NCBI RefSeq assembly: GCF_003347605.1
Contig: NZ_QDFZ01000003.1
Span: forward strand, 62,001-126,000
Source: Chryseobacterium sp. KLBC 52
Lineage (GTDB): Bacteria; Bacteroidota; Bacteroidia; Flavobacteriales; Weeksellaceae
DNA: 64,000 nucleotides
Reading direction: 5' to 3'
Position numbers and translations under genes: made by a program. Of the stretch, positions 1 through 8,403 are shown in pieces. Numbering within the stretch: the stretch's first letter is position 1; every line of letters begins with the position of its first letter. The notes under the pieces were generated by a model. The model ran no database searches, had not been told where the DNA came from, and saw only the letters and a list, made by a program, of their open reading frames with translations.

Positions 1-654
1 ATCATCCTGGCTATCCAGTTTCTTTCTTAAATAATTTACATAAACATCTACCACATTGGTTCCCAGCTCGTAATTTACGCCCCAGACGGCATCCAGAATT
101 TCTGCTCTTGAAATTACTTTTTCAGGATTATTCAGGAAATACAGTAGTAATTTATATTCTGTGGAAGTAAGGGAAATATCTTCCCCTGCACGGGTTACTT
201 TCTTGGTATAATCATTCACCATCAGATCCGAAAACTGAAAGACATGTTCATTATCCGGCTCCGGTTCAGCAATTTCCAGTGGACCGTTGTTATTGCTTCT
301 CCTTAGTAAAGACTTTACACGGGCTACGAGTTCAATGAATTTAAAAGGTTTCACCAGATAATCATCTCCACCACTTTCCAATCCGAGAACAATGTTTTCA
401 GAAGTTCCCAAAGCAGTCAGAAATAAAATCGGAACACTTTGATTGGTTTTTCTTATTTCTTTACATACGTCCAGCCCATTCATTTCCGGAAGCATAATGT
501 CTAAAATTACCAGATCGAAATCATTAGCCTGCACCAGCTGCACTCCTGTACGACCGTCAAAGGCAACAGAAATTTCATATCCATTTTCCTGAAGTCCCTT
601 TTTAATAAAGGACACCACACTGGTTTCGTCTTCGATAAGAATAATTTTTTTCAT
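1..654 (-). CDS. OmpR-family response regulator (3' end outside window)
   Basis: Two-component DNA-binding response regulator. Translating from the ATG at 654 gives MKKIILIEDE at the start (acidic pocket E8/D9), phosphoacceptor Asp in LVILDIMLPEMNG near residue 52, the conserved Thr in LFLTALG and Lys in YLVKPF of the receiver domain, then a winged-helix domain with LTSTEYKLLLYFLNNP and WGVNYELGTNVVDVYVNYLR. The reading frame is open to base 1, so only the last few residues (end of the winged helix) are missing. A partner histidine kinase would normally lie beyond the left edge. The input signal cannot be told from this sequence. Family assignment is secure. Confidence 0.93.
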   Translation of the reverse strand, partial: MKKIILIEDETSVVSFIKKGLQENGYEISVAFDGRTGVQLVQANDFDLVILDIMLPEMNGLDVCKEIRKTNQSVPILFLTALGTSENIVLGLESGGDDYLVKPFKFIELVARVKSLLRRSNNNGPLEIAEPEPDNEHVFQFSDLMVNDYTKKVTRAGEDISLTSTEYKLLLYFLNNPEKVISRAEILDAVWGVNYELGTNVVDVYVNYLRKKLDSQDD

Positions 655-791
655 AGATGAAATAAGGAGTTTTACAAAAATAGGGAAATTTTCCGGGGGA
701 GAAAAAGTGAAAGAATCTGAGGAAGCGAGAAACAAATAATAATTTTCAATGAATTGATTCCCTCCTGTATCAAAACTCTATGGAATAATAT

Positions 792-799
792 TACCTTTG
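792..799 (+). promoter_or_regulatory. Putative Bacteroidota -7 element upstream of XRE-cupin gene
   Basis: TACCTTTG fits the Bacteroidota primary-sigma -7 consensus TAnnTTTG and lies 48 bases before the start codon at 847. No clear -33 TTTG is seen at the expected spacing, so this is a motif match only. Confidence 0.4.
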
Positions 800-846
800 T
801 TTTTAATATAACGGTGAAAAAATAATCAGGTTAAATTGCACACAGT

Positions 847-1416
847 ATGAATGACTTTTTAATAGGTATCGGTAAGAGATTAAAGGATATTAGAAAAAAG
901 AATAATTTAACTATTAATGAACTGGCTTTCAAAGCCAATGTGAGCAACGGTCTTGTTTCCAGGATTGAAAATGGAAGAACGATTCCTTCTCTTCCTGTTT
1001 TATTGGATCTGATTCAGTCGCTTGAGATTGATGCCAGTTATTTTTTTGAAGGGGTTGAGAAAAAATCCAACGCCAAATTCATCTATGTTCCCAAGGAAAG
1101 CCAGCAAGTCATTGAAAAAGAAGTAGAAGCTGAGGGATTCAAGTATATGCATATCTTCAGCAAGAGTCTTCATTCTTTAGGTTTTGAAGCCGTGTTACTA
1201 ACTCTCGAACCCAATTCTAAAAGAGAAAAGGTCATTACGGATGCCTGGGAATTCAAATATATTCTGAAAGGAGAAGTGAAATACGTAATTGATAATGAAG
1301 AAATTATCCTTAAAGAAGGGGATTCACTTTATTTCAACGGTAAGTTTCCTCACGTTCCGGTAAGCATCAGTGATGAAAGCTGTGTGATGCTTGTTCTTTA
1401 TTTTTATACTGCTTAG
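847..1416 (+). CDS. XRE-family transcriptional regulator with C-terminal cupin
   Basis: Transcriptional regulator of the HTH-XRE plus cupin architecture (189 aa). Residues about 8-63 form the HTH (IGKRLKDIRKKNNLTINELA, then SNGLVSRIENGRTIPSLPVL). Residues about 110-187 form a small cupin barrel (WEFKYILKGEVKYVI, EGDSLYFNGKFPHVPV) likely to bind a small-molecule effector. Such proteins usually regulate an adjacent catabolic or uptake locus. It stands directly upstream of, and on the same strand as, the TonB/phosphonate gene set that starts at 2017, so local control of that locus is the simplest inference. The ligand is unknown. Confidence 0.85.
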   Translation: MNDFLIGIGKRLKDIRKKNNLTINELAFKANVSNGLVSRIENGRTIPSLPVLLDLIQSLEIDASYFFEGVEKKSNAKFIYVPKESQQVIEKEVEAEGFKYMHIFSKSLHSLGFEAVLLTLEPNSKREKVITDAWEFKYILKGEVKYVIDNEEIILKEGDSLYFNGKFPHVPVSISDESCVMLVLYFYTA

Positions 1417-1458
1417 CTGCATTCTTTTTTAACGCAAAGCTTTTTATTATTTTGCTTT

Positions 1459-1542
1459 TGTCATTCTGACGAAGGAAGAATCTCTTATTTGCATTCAATA
1501 ACGCGAGATTCTTCATTACATTTCATTTCATTCAGAATGACA
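1459..1542. repeat. Dispersed palindromic repeat element, copy A
   Basis: Long imperfect inverted repeat. The outer arms are TGTCATTCTGA and TCAGAATGACA, the inner arms contain GAAGAATCTC and GAGATTCTTC. A second copy, inverted in order, is at 8134-8214 and a degenerate remnant at 52502-52550. It has no coding capacity and resembles REP/MITE-like intergenic palindromes. Confidence 0.75.
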
Positions 1543-2016
1543 ATTGTAGTGCAGATTCCTTACAAATACACCTATAATAATGAAGCTTCATCAACGATAA
1601 CGCCATAACCTTTGCACACTTATAATGTGGTATTATAATTATTAAACTTTGCGTTTAAATCTTATTCCAATTTTTACATCATTCTTCAGTTTTGGATTTC
1701 CGAAACACACAAAAGTTTACAAATATGCAACTTTTGTTTTTCTGTTTTCTTCCAAGATGAACGAAATATGAACTAAAACAGACCAATTTTCAACTGATTT
1801 GAGTTCCTTTTATTATTAGGAAATATTTACTAAAAACGTTGAAACAGTCACTTTAAAGCTTGTTTTATCGAATTCTCAAAGGTTAACTTCTATTGGTTTT
1901 AAAGTAAAAAAAGCGTAACAAACATGGTTTATTTGTTAAACAATACTTAATACAAAATATTTATATATATTAAAATTATTAGCGTGATTTGCATAAAAAA
2001 TTTAATATATGTAAAA
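1543..2016. other. Intergenic region before the TonB receptor
   Basis: With the palindromic repeat at 1459-1542 this makes a 600-base gene-free stretch. It is AT-rich and holds an inverted repeat ACAAAAGTT / AACTTTTGT (1709-1717 and 1729-1737), whose loop contains GTTTACAAATA, also found upstream of the phosphatase gene at 8317. It also holds the palindrome GTTTA-TTTGT-TAAAC at 1927-1941, close to where a promoter for the downstream genes should be. No convincing TAnnTTTG promoter or small gene was seen. Confidence 0.5.
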
Positions 2017-4842
2017 ATGAAAACAAAATTAGAGAAATTACTTACCCTTGTTTTTGTCTGTTTCATTGTCTTTGTTTCAGCGCAAAAACAGTTAATTATA
2101 GGAACTGTTCTTGACGACAGCCAGCCTCTCCCCGGGGCCACAGTCAAAATAAAAGGCTTATCTAAAAATATAACGACTGATATTGAAGGAAAATTTACCA
2201 TCAACGATATTAAAGAAGGTCAATACACATTGCAAATCAGCTATATAGGATATGAATCTTCAGATATTACTATTGATCTGAAACCAGAAGAAACGATTGA
2301 CTTAGGAATTATCAAACTCTCCCAACCCAGAAAAAATATTGATGAAATTGTCGTTACCGGAACGTTAAAAAATACGGAAGCGAGAGCTTTAAACCTTCAG
2401 AAAAATGCCATTAATATTACCAATGTGATCGCTTCAGACGGAATTGGAAAGCTCCCGGACAGAAATGCAGCAGAAACCGTGCAGCGTGTGCAGGGAGTTT
2501 CTATTGAAAGGGATCAGGGAGAAGGAAGATTTGTTTCCCTGAGAGGACTTCCCCCATTCTGGGCATCCACAACCATCAATGGAAACAGACTTCCCACTGC
2601 AGAGGAAGAAACGACTTCCAGAGCAACGGCATTCGACTTCTTTCCTACGGAACTGATCTCCTATGTACATGTAAACAAGTCTTTTACCCCAGATATGGAA
2701 GCTGACGGAATAGGCGGTGGTGTCAATTTTATCACGAAAACTCCACCCATGAAAACAGAGTTCAAAGCAACGGTGGGAAGCGGTTATAACGCAAAGTCTG
2801 ACAAAGGAGTTTACAACCTTGGATTTTTGTATGGAGGAAGAACAAAGGATAAAAAATTCGGGTATCTATTCAACTTTGCGCATTTTATCAGAAACTGGTC
2901 TACAGATAATTTTGAAGCAAGAAGAAGTGGTGACGAAGGGGTTTTCAGGCTGGAACTTCGTGATTATAACGGAGTCAGAAAAACAACGGGAATCAATACC
3001 GCTTTTGAATATGTGTTGTCTCCAAAAACAACCTTCTATTTAAAAGGAATGTATGGTACTTTATCGGATGATGAAACCCACTATAAACACAGAATCCGTT
3101 TTGATAAATTCAGCAGTACTAATAATACGGCAAGAGTGGAGCTTCAGAATATCCACAATTTACTGATAACGGAACTTACTTCTGTTTCTTTGGGTGCCCT
3201 TCATAACTTAAATAAAGGAAAAATCGACTGGGATTTATCTTACTACGACAACCAATTCAAGTACGGAAATATTCCTGATAAACAGAACAATTCTTACTAT
3301 GTGATCAAGTACACTCAATCTGGTGTAGGTATCAATCCTGATTATATTTCCAATCATGGAAATGGCCCCAGAGCCTATTGGAAAGCTGACGGTGGTAAAT
3401 TAGATTATAAAAATCCTGATGCGTTATTTGGTTTCTACAGTGATCCGAACTTTAAAATGGATGCTTCACAGATGAGATTTACAGATCTTGAATTTTATAA
3501 AGTTTTTGTAGAGGAAAAGGATAAAATCGTAGCGGCATTCAACCATGAGATCAATGCTTCTGATAAACTGACTTTAAAATATGGTTTTAAATACAGAGAT
3601 AAAGAGCGTAATGCAAAATTCTCTGATATTTTCTACAACTGGAGCAGCGGAACAACACCTCTTCTGTCGGATTATTCTCAATACATCACGACACAGCCCA
3701 ACGGACCGAAATATTTAAGTGAAATGAATGCCCACATCGGCAACACATTTGGTCCGGTACTTTCTACCACAGGAATGAACCAATTCTGGTATGATCAGCA
3801 GGGTAATCTGAAGATCAATACTGCTGATTCTGAAGCATTGGAATACAATAAAGCATTAGGAAGAAACTTTGATGTATTTGAAAAACATGCAGATGCTTAT
3901 GGAATGGCAACCTATAAACTGAATGATAAAATCATCATTTTAGGAGGAATCAGATTATCCAATACCAATACAAAAGTAAGAGGATACAGTGTGAATGATA
4001 ACGTTCTGACACCGGTAGAAAACACTAAAAACTATCTGGCTGTTCTTCCGATGATTCATTTAAAATATACATTAAATGATAAAACCAATCTTCGTTTTGC
4101 TGCGACAAGAACATTCTCAAGACCGAATTTTGGAGATCTTACTCCGAGAGGAACTTATATTGAAGCAGACAACGAGTTCAAAGGGGGAAACCCAAATCTT
4201 AATCCGACCTATTCTTTAAATTTTGACCTGATGGGAGAATACTATTTTTCCAATGTAGGAATTCTGAGTGGCGGAGTCTTCTATAAATCTATCACAGATC
4301 CTATTTTTCAGGACTCTTTTATCGGAAATTATAACGGAATCAACGGCGTACAATTTACAGCTCCAAATAACGGGAAAGCAGCGTGGCTAGGAGGAGTTGA
4401 GTTGGGAATTAATAAAAGATTTGACTTCCTTCCAGGGTTTTTACAATACTTTGGAGTACAATTGAATGCTACCTTCATGACTTCCGAAATGGAAAAGCCA
4501 AGCGGAAGAACGGTAGCACTTCCCTACCAGGCCAAAGAGTTGTACAATGCGCAACTTTTCTTTGAGAAAAAAGGGTTCAATGCAAGACTGGCTTACAATT
4601 ATAAAGGAAAATATGCTGTAGAATATGCTGAGGAGGATATCAACGATTCTTATTATGGTAAATACAGCAATCTGGATTTCGGGGGTTCTTATCAATTTAC
4701 CAAATATCTGACTTTGTATGCGGATGTGAACAATATTCTGAACAAACCTCTGATTTACCACTTCGGTAAAAGCGAAGACCGCCCGGAGCAGGTGGAATAT
4801 TATGGAGTACGATTCAACCTTGGAATAAAACTGAATTTCTAA
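2017..4842 (+). CDS. TonB-dependent receptor (TIGR01782-like, CarboxypepD_reg N-domain)
   Basis: Outer-membrane active-transport receptor of about 941 aa. The start is set at the ATG at 2017, giving the signal peptide MKTKLEKLLTLVFVCFIVFV-SAQ; an in-frame GTG at 1984 would add 11 polar residues before the signal. After the signal come a carboxypeptidase-like regulatory domain (about 20-100), the plug domain with DEIVVTGT and the DRNAAETVQRVQGVSIERD block typical of TIGR01782 receptors, and a C-terminal beta-barrel ending in NLGIKLNF, with an aromatic last residue. Only 9 bases separate it from the DUF5690 transporter, so the two are co-transcribed. The substrate is inferred from the following genes to be a phosphonate or a phosphonate-bearing molecule. 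Confidence 0.9.
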   Translation: MKTKLEKLLTLVFVCFIVFVSAQKQLIIGTVLDDSQPLPGATVKIKGLSKNITTDIEGKFTINDIKEGQYTLQISYIGYESSDITIDLKPEETIDLGIIKLSQPRKNIDEIVVTGTLKNTEARALNLQKNAINITNVIASDGIGKLPDRNAAETVQRVQGVSIERDQGEGRFVSLRGLPPFWASTTINGNRLPTAEEETTSRATAFDFFPTELISYVHVNKSFTPDMEADGIGGGVNFITKTPPMKTEFKATVGSGYNAKSDKGVYNLGFLYGGRTKDKKFGYLFNFAHFIRNWSTDNFEARRSGDEGVFRLELRDYNGVRKTTGINTAFEYVLSPKTTFYLKGMYGTLSDDETHYKHRIRFDKFSSTNNTARVELQNIHNLLITELTSVSLGALHNLNKGKIDWDLSYYDNQFKYGNIPDKQNNSYYVIKYTQSGVGINPDYISNHGNGPRAYWKADGGKLDYKNPDALFGFYSDPNFKMDASQMRFTDLEFYKVFVEEKDKIVAAFNHEINASDKLTLKYGFKYRDKERNAKFSDIFYNWSSGTTPLLSDYSQYITTQPNGPKYLSEMNAHIGNTFGPVLSTTGMNQFWYDQQGNLKINTADSEALEYNKALGRNFDVFEKHADAYGMATYKLNDKIIILGGIRLSNTNTKVRGYSVNDNVLTPVENTKNYLAVLPMIHLKYTLNDKTNLRFAATRTFSRPNFGDLTPRGTYIEADNEFKGGNPNLNPTYSLNFDLMGEYYFSNVGILSGGVFYKSITDPIFQDSFIGNYNGINGVQFTAPNNGKAAWLGGVELGINKRFDFLPGFLQYFGVQLNATFMTSEMEKPSGRTVALPYQAKELYNAQLFFEKKGFNARLAYNYKGKYAVEYAEEDINDSYYGKYSNLDFGGSYQFTKYLTLYADVNNILNKPLIYHFGKSEDRPEQVEYYGVRFNLGIKLNF

Positions 4843-4851
4843 ACCATTATC

Positions 4852-6150
4852 ATGGCCAGAACCATCAATAAAAAAACATTAGTAACACTGAAGGCCGCAT
4901 TTGCTGCTTTCGGTGTTTATTTCTGCATGTACGGTTTCAGGAAACCTTTTACCGTAGCTTCTTTCGAAGGACTTTCTTATTTTGGGGTAGATTATAAGAT
5001 TCTGATTATCATCGCCCAGGCAGTAGGATATTTTATCTCGAAATTCATTGGAATTAAATTTATTTCGGAACTGAAATCTCAGAAAAGAATTACTTATCTT
5101 TTTACTTTCATTGCTATTGCTGAGCTTGCTTTGTTAGGGTTTGCAGCCGTTCCTGCTCCTTACAATATTCTGTTTATGTTTATCAACGGTATTCCACTGG
5201 GAATGATCTGGGGAATTGTTTTCTCTTATATTGAAGGACGAAAAACCACAGAAATCATCGGACTATTTTTATGTTCAAGCTTTGTGGTTTCTTCTGGGTT
5301 TACAAAATCTGCAGGAAAATTTCTGATGGATAATTTTTCCGTTTCAGAATTCTGGATGCCTTTTTCAGCCGGACTTATTTTCATAATTCCACTGATTCTT
5401 TTCGGGTTGCTTCTTGAGAGAATTCCCCAACCTTCGGAAGAAGATATTTTACTTAAAAACAAGAGACAACCATTGAATGGTAAGGAAAGAAAAGCTTTGA
5501 TCCAACAGTTTTTTGTACCGATTGTTTGTATCATATTTTTATATATAAGTTTAACGGTTTTAAGGGATTTCAGAGACAATTTCAACCGTGAGATCTGGGA
5601 CGGACTGAATTTTACTTTCGACAGTTCTATTTTCACTTTAACTGAAATTCCTATCGCCGTAATGGTTCTGGTGATTTTAAGTTTTATGGTAAAAGTAAAA
5701 AACAATAAAAAGGCATTTGCCTATTATCATTACATTCTTTTTGCGGGAATTCTTACGGTAGGGCTTTCTACGTATCTGTTCCAGCAAGGTTCTCTGTCTC
5801 CTTTTTTATGGATGACGGTTTCAGGTTTTGGAATGTACATCTGTTATATTCCTTTCAATGGAATTTATTTTGACCGGATGATTGCCGCTTTTGAAATTAA
5901 GGGAAATGTAGGTTTTCTGATCTATATTGTGGATTCCTTCGGTTATCTGGGAAGTGTTTTGATTCTGCTGTACAAAAATTTCGGATCGGCCCAGACTTCC
6001 TGGTTACATTTTTATATCAACTTAAATTATATCATCACCATAGCGGTTTTCGTTCTTTCCGTGATTGCTTTTCTGGCTTTCAGAAAAACGTCAAAACCCA
6101 ACTCTAATTCTAATCAATTCATCAATTTCGATACGTCGAAAATTTTATAA
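4852..6150 (+). CDS. DUF5690 family MFS-like membrane transporter
   Basis: Polytopic inner-membrane protein of 432 aa with about 12 hydrophobic segments, matching the DUF5690 group of MFS-like carriers in Bacteroidota. The N-terminus contains AAFAAFGVYFCMYGFRKPF, whose YGFRKPF motif recalls the organophosphate:phosphate antiporter (GlpT/UhpT) branch. It sits between the TonB receptor and the FAD oxidoreductase with gaps of 9 and 11 bases. By position it should carry into the cytoplasm the compound imported by the receptor and metabolised by the next two enzymes. Family assignment is good; the substrate is inferred. Confidence 0.8.
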   Translation: MARTINKKTLVTLKAAFAAFGVYFCMYGFRKPFTVASFEGLSYFGVDYKILIIIAQAVGYFISKFIGIKFISELKSQKRITYLFTFIAIAELALLGFAAVPAPYNILFMFINGIPLGMIWGIVFSYIEGRKTTEIIGLFLCSSFVVSSGFTKSAGKFLMDNFSVSEFWMPFSAGLIFIIPLILFGLLLERIPQPSEEDILLKNKRQPLNGKERKALIQQFFVPIVCIIFLYISLTVLRDFRDNFNREIWDGLNFTFDSSIFTLTEIPIAVMVLVILSFMVKVKNNKKAFAYYHYILFAGILTVGLSTYLFQQGSLSPFLWMTVSGFGMYICYIPFNGIYFDRMIAAFEIKGNVGFLIYIVDSFGYLGSVLILLYKNFGSAQTSWLHFYINLNYIITIAVFVLSVIAFLAFRKTSKPNSNSNQFINFDTSKIL

Positions 6151-6161
6151 ACTATACGACA

Positions 6162-7316
6162 ATGACAACAAAATTTGATTTACTCGTTGTAGGAGGTGGA
6201 ATTTTAGGAACATTCCATGCTTATCATGCGCTGAAGAAAAATCTTAAGGTAGCTTTACTGGAAAGAAATTCTGTTCCTCAGGGTGCCACGGTAAGAAATT
6301 TCGGACAGGTAGTACCTTCCGGAATGGATCTTAAATGGCAGAATTTCGGACGAGAAAGCCTTGCCATCTACCATGAACTTCATGATCAGGCAGACCTTAC
6401 CATCAGGCAAAATGGCTCCATCTATATTGCTTCCAATGACGAAGAACTTCAGCTGATTGAAGAACTTTATGAAATCAACAGAAATAATGATTATGAATCT
6501 GTTTTATTATCAAAAAATGACTGCATCAAGAAATTTGACGGTCTTCGTTCCGACTATTGCAAAGGAGGTTTGTTTTTCCCACAGGAACTTTCCGTAGATT
6601 CTGCAGATATGATTGTAAAGCTTCACAAGCTGCTTCAGGAAAAAATGGGATTACAGATTTTCTACAATACAACTGTACTGGAAACCCATGAAGATGATCA
6701 GAAATGTACAGCGGTAACTGCAGATGGAACGGAATTTAACGCTTCCAAAATCATAATCTGCGGTGGACACGAGTTCAAAACTTTATATCCTAAAGCATTC
6801 AATAACAGCGATCTGGAAGTGAGTAAGCTGCAGATGCTTCAAACAAAGCCTCAAGGAATTTATTCGCTTCAGGGAAATATTCTTACAGGTCTTTCTGTGA
6901 GAAGATATGAATCTTTTAGTGAGTGCCCTTCTTTTCAGAAAATCAAGGCCTTAGAAGACCCGAACTCATTCGAAAAGAAGTATGGAGTTCATATTTTATT
7001 CAAACAAGCTCTTGACGGTTCTGTGATCATAGGAGATTCTCATGAATATGCAGATGCTAAAAATGCAGATGATCTGGGGTATGATCTTAATATGGAGATT
7101 GATGAATTCATGATTCATGAGGCCAAAAAAATTATTGATCTTCCTACCTATGAAATTCAGAGAAGATGGTTCGGAATCTATTCCCAGTGCAAAACAAAAG
7201 ATATTTTTGAGCACAGCCCATCTGCCAATATTCATATTGTAACAGGGATCGGAGGAAAAGGAATGACGGGAAGCGGTGGCTTTTCCAAATTTAATATTGA
7301 AAAAATTTACGCATAA
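6162..7316 (+). CDS. TIGR03364-family FAD-dependent oxidoreductase (phosphonate-associated)
   Basis: DAO/glycine-oxidase-type flavoenzyme of 384 aa. The N-terminal Rossmann FAD motif is LLVVGGGILGTFHAYHAL (residues about 6-23), followed by ERNSVPQGATVRNFGQ, the family hallmark after the FAD site. The C-terminus has the glycine-rich TGIGGKGMTGSGG motif. TIGR03364 proteins recur in phosphonate operons, where members have been linked to oxidative deamination of (N-methyl-)aminoethylphosphonate to phosphonoacetaldehyde. Here the next gene is a PhnX-like hydrolase, which would use that aldehyde. Family is secure; the exact substrate is inferred from context. Confidence 0.85.
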   Translation: MTTKFDLLVVGGGILGTFHAYHALKKNLKVALLERNSVPQGATVRNFGQVVPSGMDLKWQNFGRESLAIYHELHDQADLTIRQNGSIYIASNDEELQLIEELYEINRNNDYESVLLSKNDCIKKFDGLRSDYCKGGLFFPQELSVDSADMIVKLHKLLQEKMGLQIFYNTTVLETHEDDQKCTAVTADGTEFNASKIIICGGHEFKTLYPKAFNNSDLEVSKLQMLQTKPQGIYSLQGNILTGLSVRRYESFSECPSFQKIKALEDPNSFEKKYGVHILFKQALDGSVIIGDSHEYADAKNADDLGYDLNMEIDEFMIHEAKKIIDLPTYEIQRRWFGIYSQCKTKDIFEHSPSANIHIVTGIGGKGMTGSGGFSKFNIEKIYA

Positions 7317-7323
7317 CATTTAC

Positions 7324-7992
7324 ATGAAAAATATAGAATTATTAGTTCTGGATATGGCCGGAACAACAATTGATGAGGATAATGTAGTTTACAAAACGCT
7401 TACCAGTGCCGTGAATGATTATGGCTACAAAGTAAGCCTGGAAAAAGTATTATCCAGCTGTGCCGGAATGGAAAAACTGGAAGCTATCACAAGTCTTTTA
7501 AAGGAAATCAATGGGAACGAAGAAGATGCTCCTGCTATTTTTGAGAATTTTTCTGACCAGCTGAAAGAATCTTACCAAAATCTGGATGTAAAACCCATCA
7601 ACGGAACGGAAGATTTCTTATTGAATATGAAAGCTCAAAATAAGAAAATCGTTTTGAATACAGGTTATACCTCAGAAATCGCCCATCAGCTTTTGGATAA
7701 ACTCAACTGGAAAGAAAGTATTCATTTTGATGCTTTAATTACCGCTGATGATGTTTCAGAAAGCCGTCCAAGCCCTGAAATGATTCATCTTGCCATGAAG
7801 AAATTTAATATCACTGAAGCCTATAAGGTTTTAAAGGCAGGTGATTCTGTGATTGATATTGAAGAGGGAAAAAATGCTGGTTGCGGACTAACAGTAGCGG
7901 TTCTTTCAGGAGCTCAAAGTAAATCAGAGCTTGAAAAGGCTGCCCCTGATTATATTCTGAATACGATTTCTGAAGCTGAAGGTATTCTTTAA
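7324..7992 (+). CDS. Phosphonatase-like HAD hydrolase (TIGR03351, PhnX-like)
   Basis: HAD-superfamily hydrolase of 222 aa, started at the ATG at 7324, seven bases after the oxidoreductase stop. An upstream in-frame start at 7276 would overlap the oxidoreductase and add a non-homologous tail. Catalytic Asp motif LVLDMAGTTID (residues about 5-15), with D-M-A-G-T as in phosphonatases; then NTGYTS, and KAGDSVIDIEEGKNAGC for motifs III/IV. TIGR03351 proteins resemble phosphonoacetaldehyde hydrolase, which splits the C-P bond to acetaldehyde and phosphate. True PhnX uses a Schiff-base Lys in its cap; I did not verify an equivalent Lys here. Confidence 0.82.
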   Translation: MKNIELLVLDMAGTTIDEDNVVYKTLTSAVNDYGYKVSLEKVLSSCAGMEKLEAITSLLKEINGNEEDAPAIFENFSDQLKESYQNLDVKPINGTEDFLLNMKAQNKKIVLNTGYTSEIAHQLLDKLNWKESIHFDALITADDVSESRPSPEMIHLAMKKFNITEAYKVLKAGDSVIDIEEGKNAGCGLTVAVLSGAQSKSELEKAAPDYILNTISEAEGIL

Positions 7993-8133
7993 ACACTTTT
8001 TCAGATTATTTTTAAATACTTCTTGACACAAATGTTTTCATGGTTTTTCTATTGGAAATGTTTGTGTTTTTACCACCCCCGTCAAATTTCCAATTTGACA
8101 AAGGTTTTCACAAAAGTCAAATGGTTTGGCTTT

Positions 8134-8214
8134 TGTCATTCTGAACGAAATGAAATGTAGTGAAGAATCTAGTGTTTTGAAAATCAATAAGATTCTTCCT
8201 TCGTCAGAATGACA
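8134..8214. repeat. Dispersed palindromic repeat element, copy B
   Basis: Inverted repeat with outer arms TGTCATTCTGA and TCAGAATGACA and inner AGAATCT/AGATTCT, the same element as at 1459-1542 but with the GAAATGAAATGTAGTGAA arm on the left, so inserted in opposite order. It is non-coding. Confidence 0.75.
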
Positions 8215-8316
8215 CTTTTGAAACAGCCTCGATATAGTACATCCAATTGAAGATTTTTAAAAAGCTTTTTTCGGGAACTTTTTAATTATCAATTAATTAA
8301 CTTTCAGTTCATAAAT

Positions 8317-8374
8317 GTTTACAAATAGTAAACTAATTTTACAATAGTTAAAAAATAAATTACTATTTGTAAAC
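8317..8374. promoter_or_regulatory. Paired palindromic operator-like sites upstream of the phosphatase gene
   Basis: Arm 1 (8317-8333) is GTTTAC-AAATA-GTAAAC, itself a palindrome. Arm 2 (8358-8374) is its near-perfect reverse complement, together forming a 15-bp perfect inverted repeat (8317-8331 / 8360-8374) with a 28-base spacer. The pair ends 29 bases before the ATG at 8404, fitting a dimeric regulator binding site. The cognate regulator is not known. Confidence 0.5.
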
Positions 8375-8403
8375 TTTCACAATTCTAAAAACCCTTTTTC
8401 CCC

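Larger units (their letters stand above)
7993..8403. other. Intergenic region between the HAD hydrolase and the phosphatase gene
   Basis: 411 bases without a gene. It holds copy B of the dispersed palindrome (8134-8214) and, just before the next gene, a pair of related operator-like palindromes at 8317-8374. The interruption suggests the phosphatase at 8404 is separately transcribed from the upstream four-gene set. Confidence 0.6.

Noticed and set aside
1984..2016. GTG start for the TonB receptor
   Set aside because: It would put 11 polar/aliphatic residues before a clear signal peptide; the ATG at 2017 starts the signal directly.
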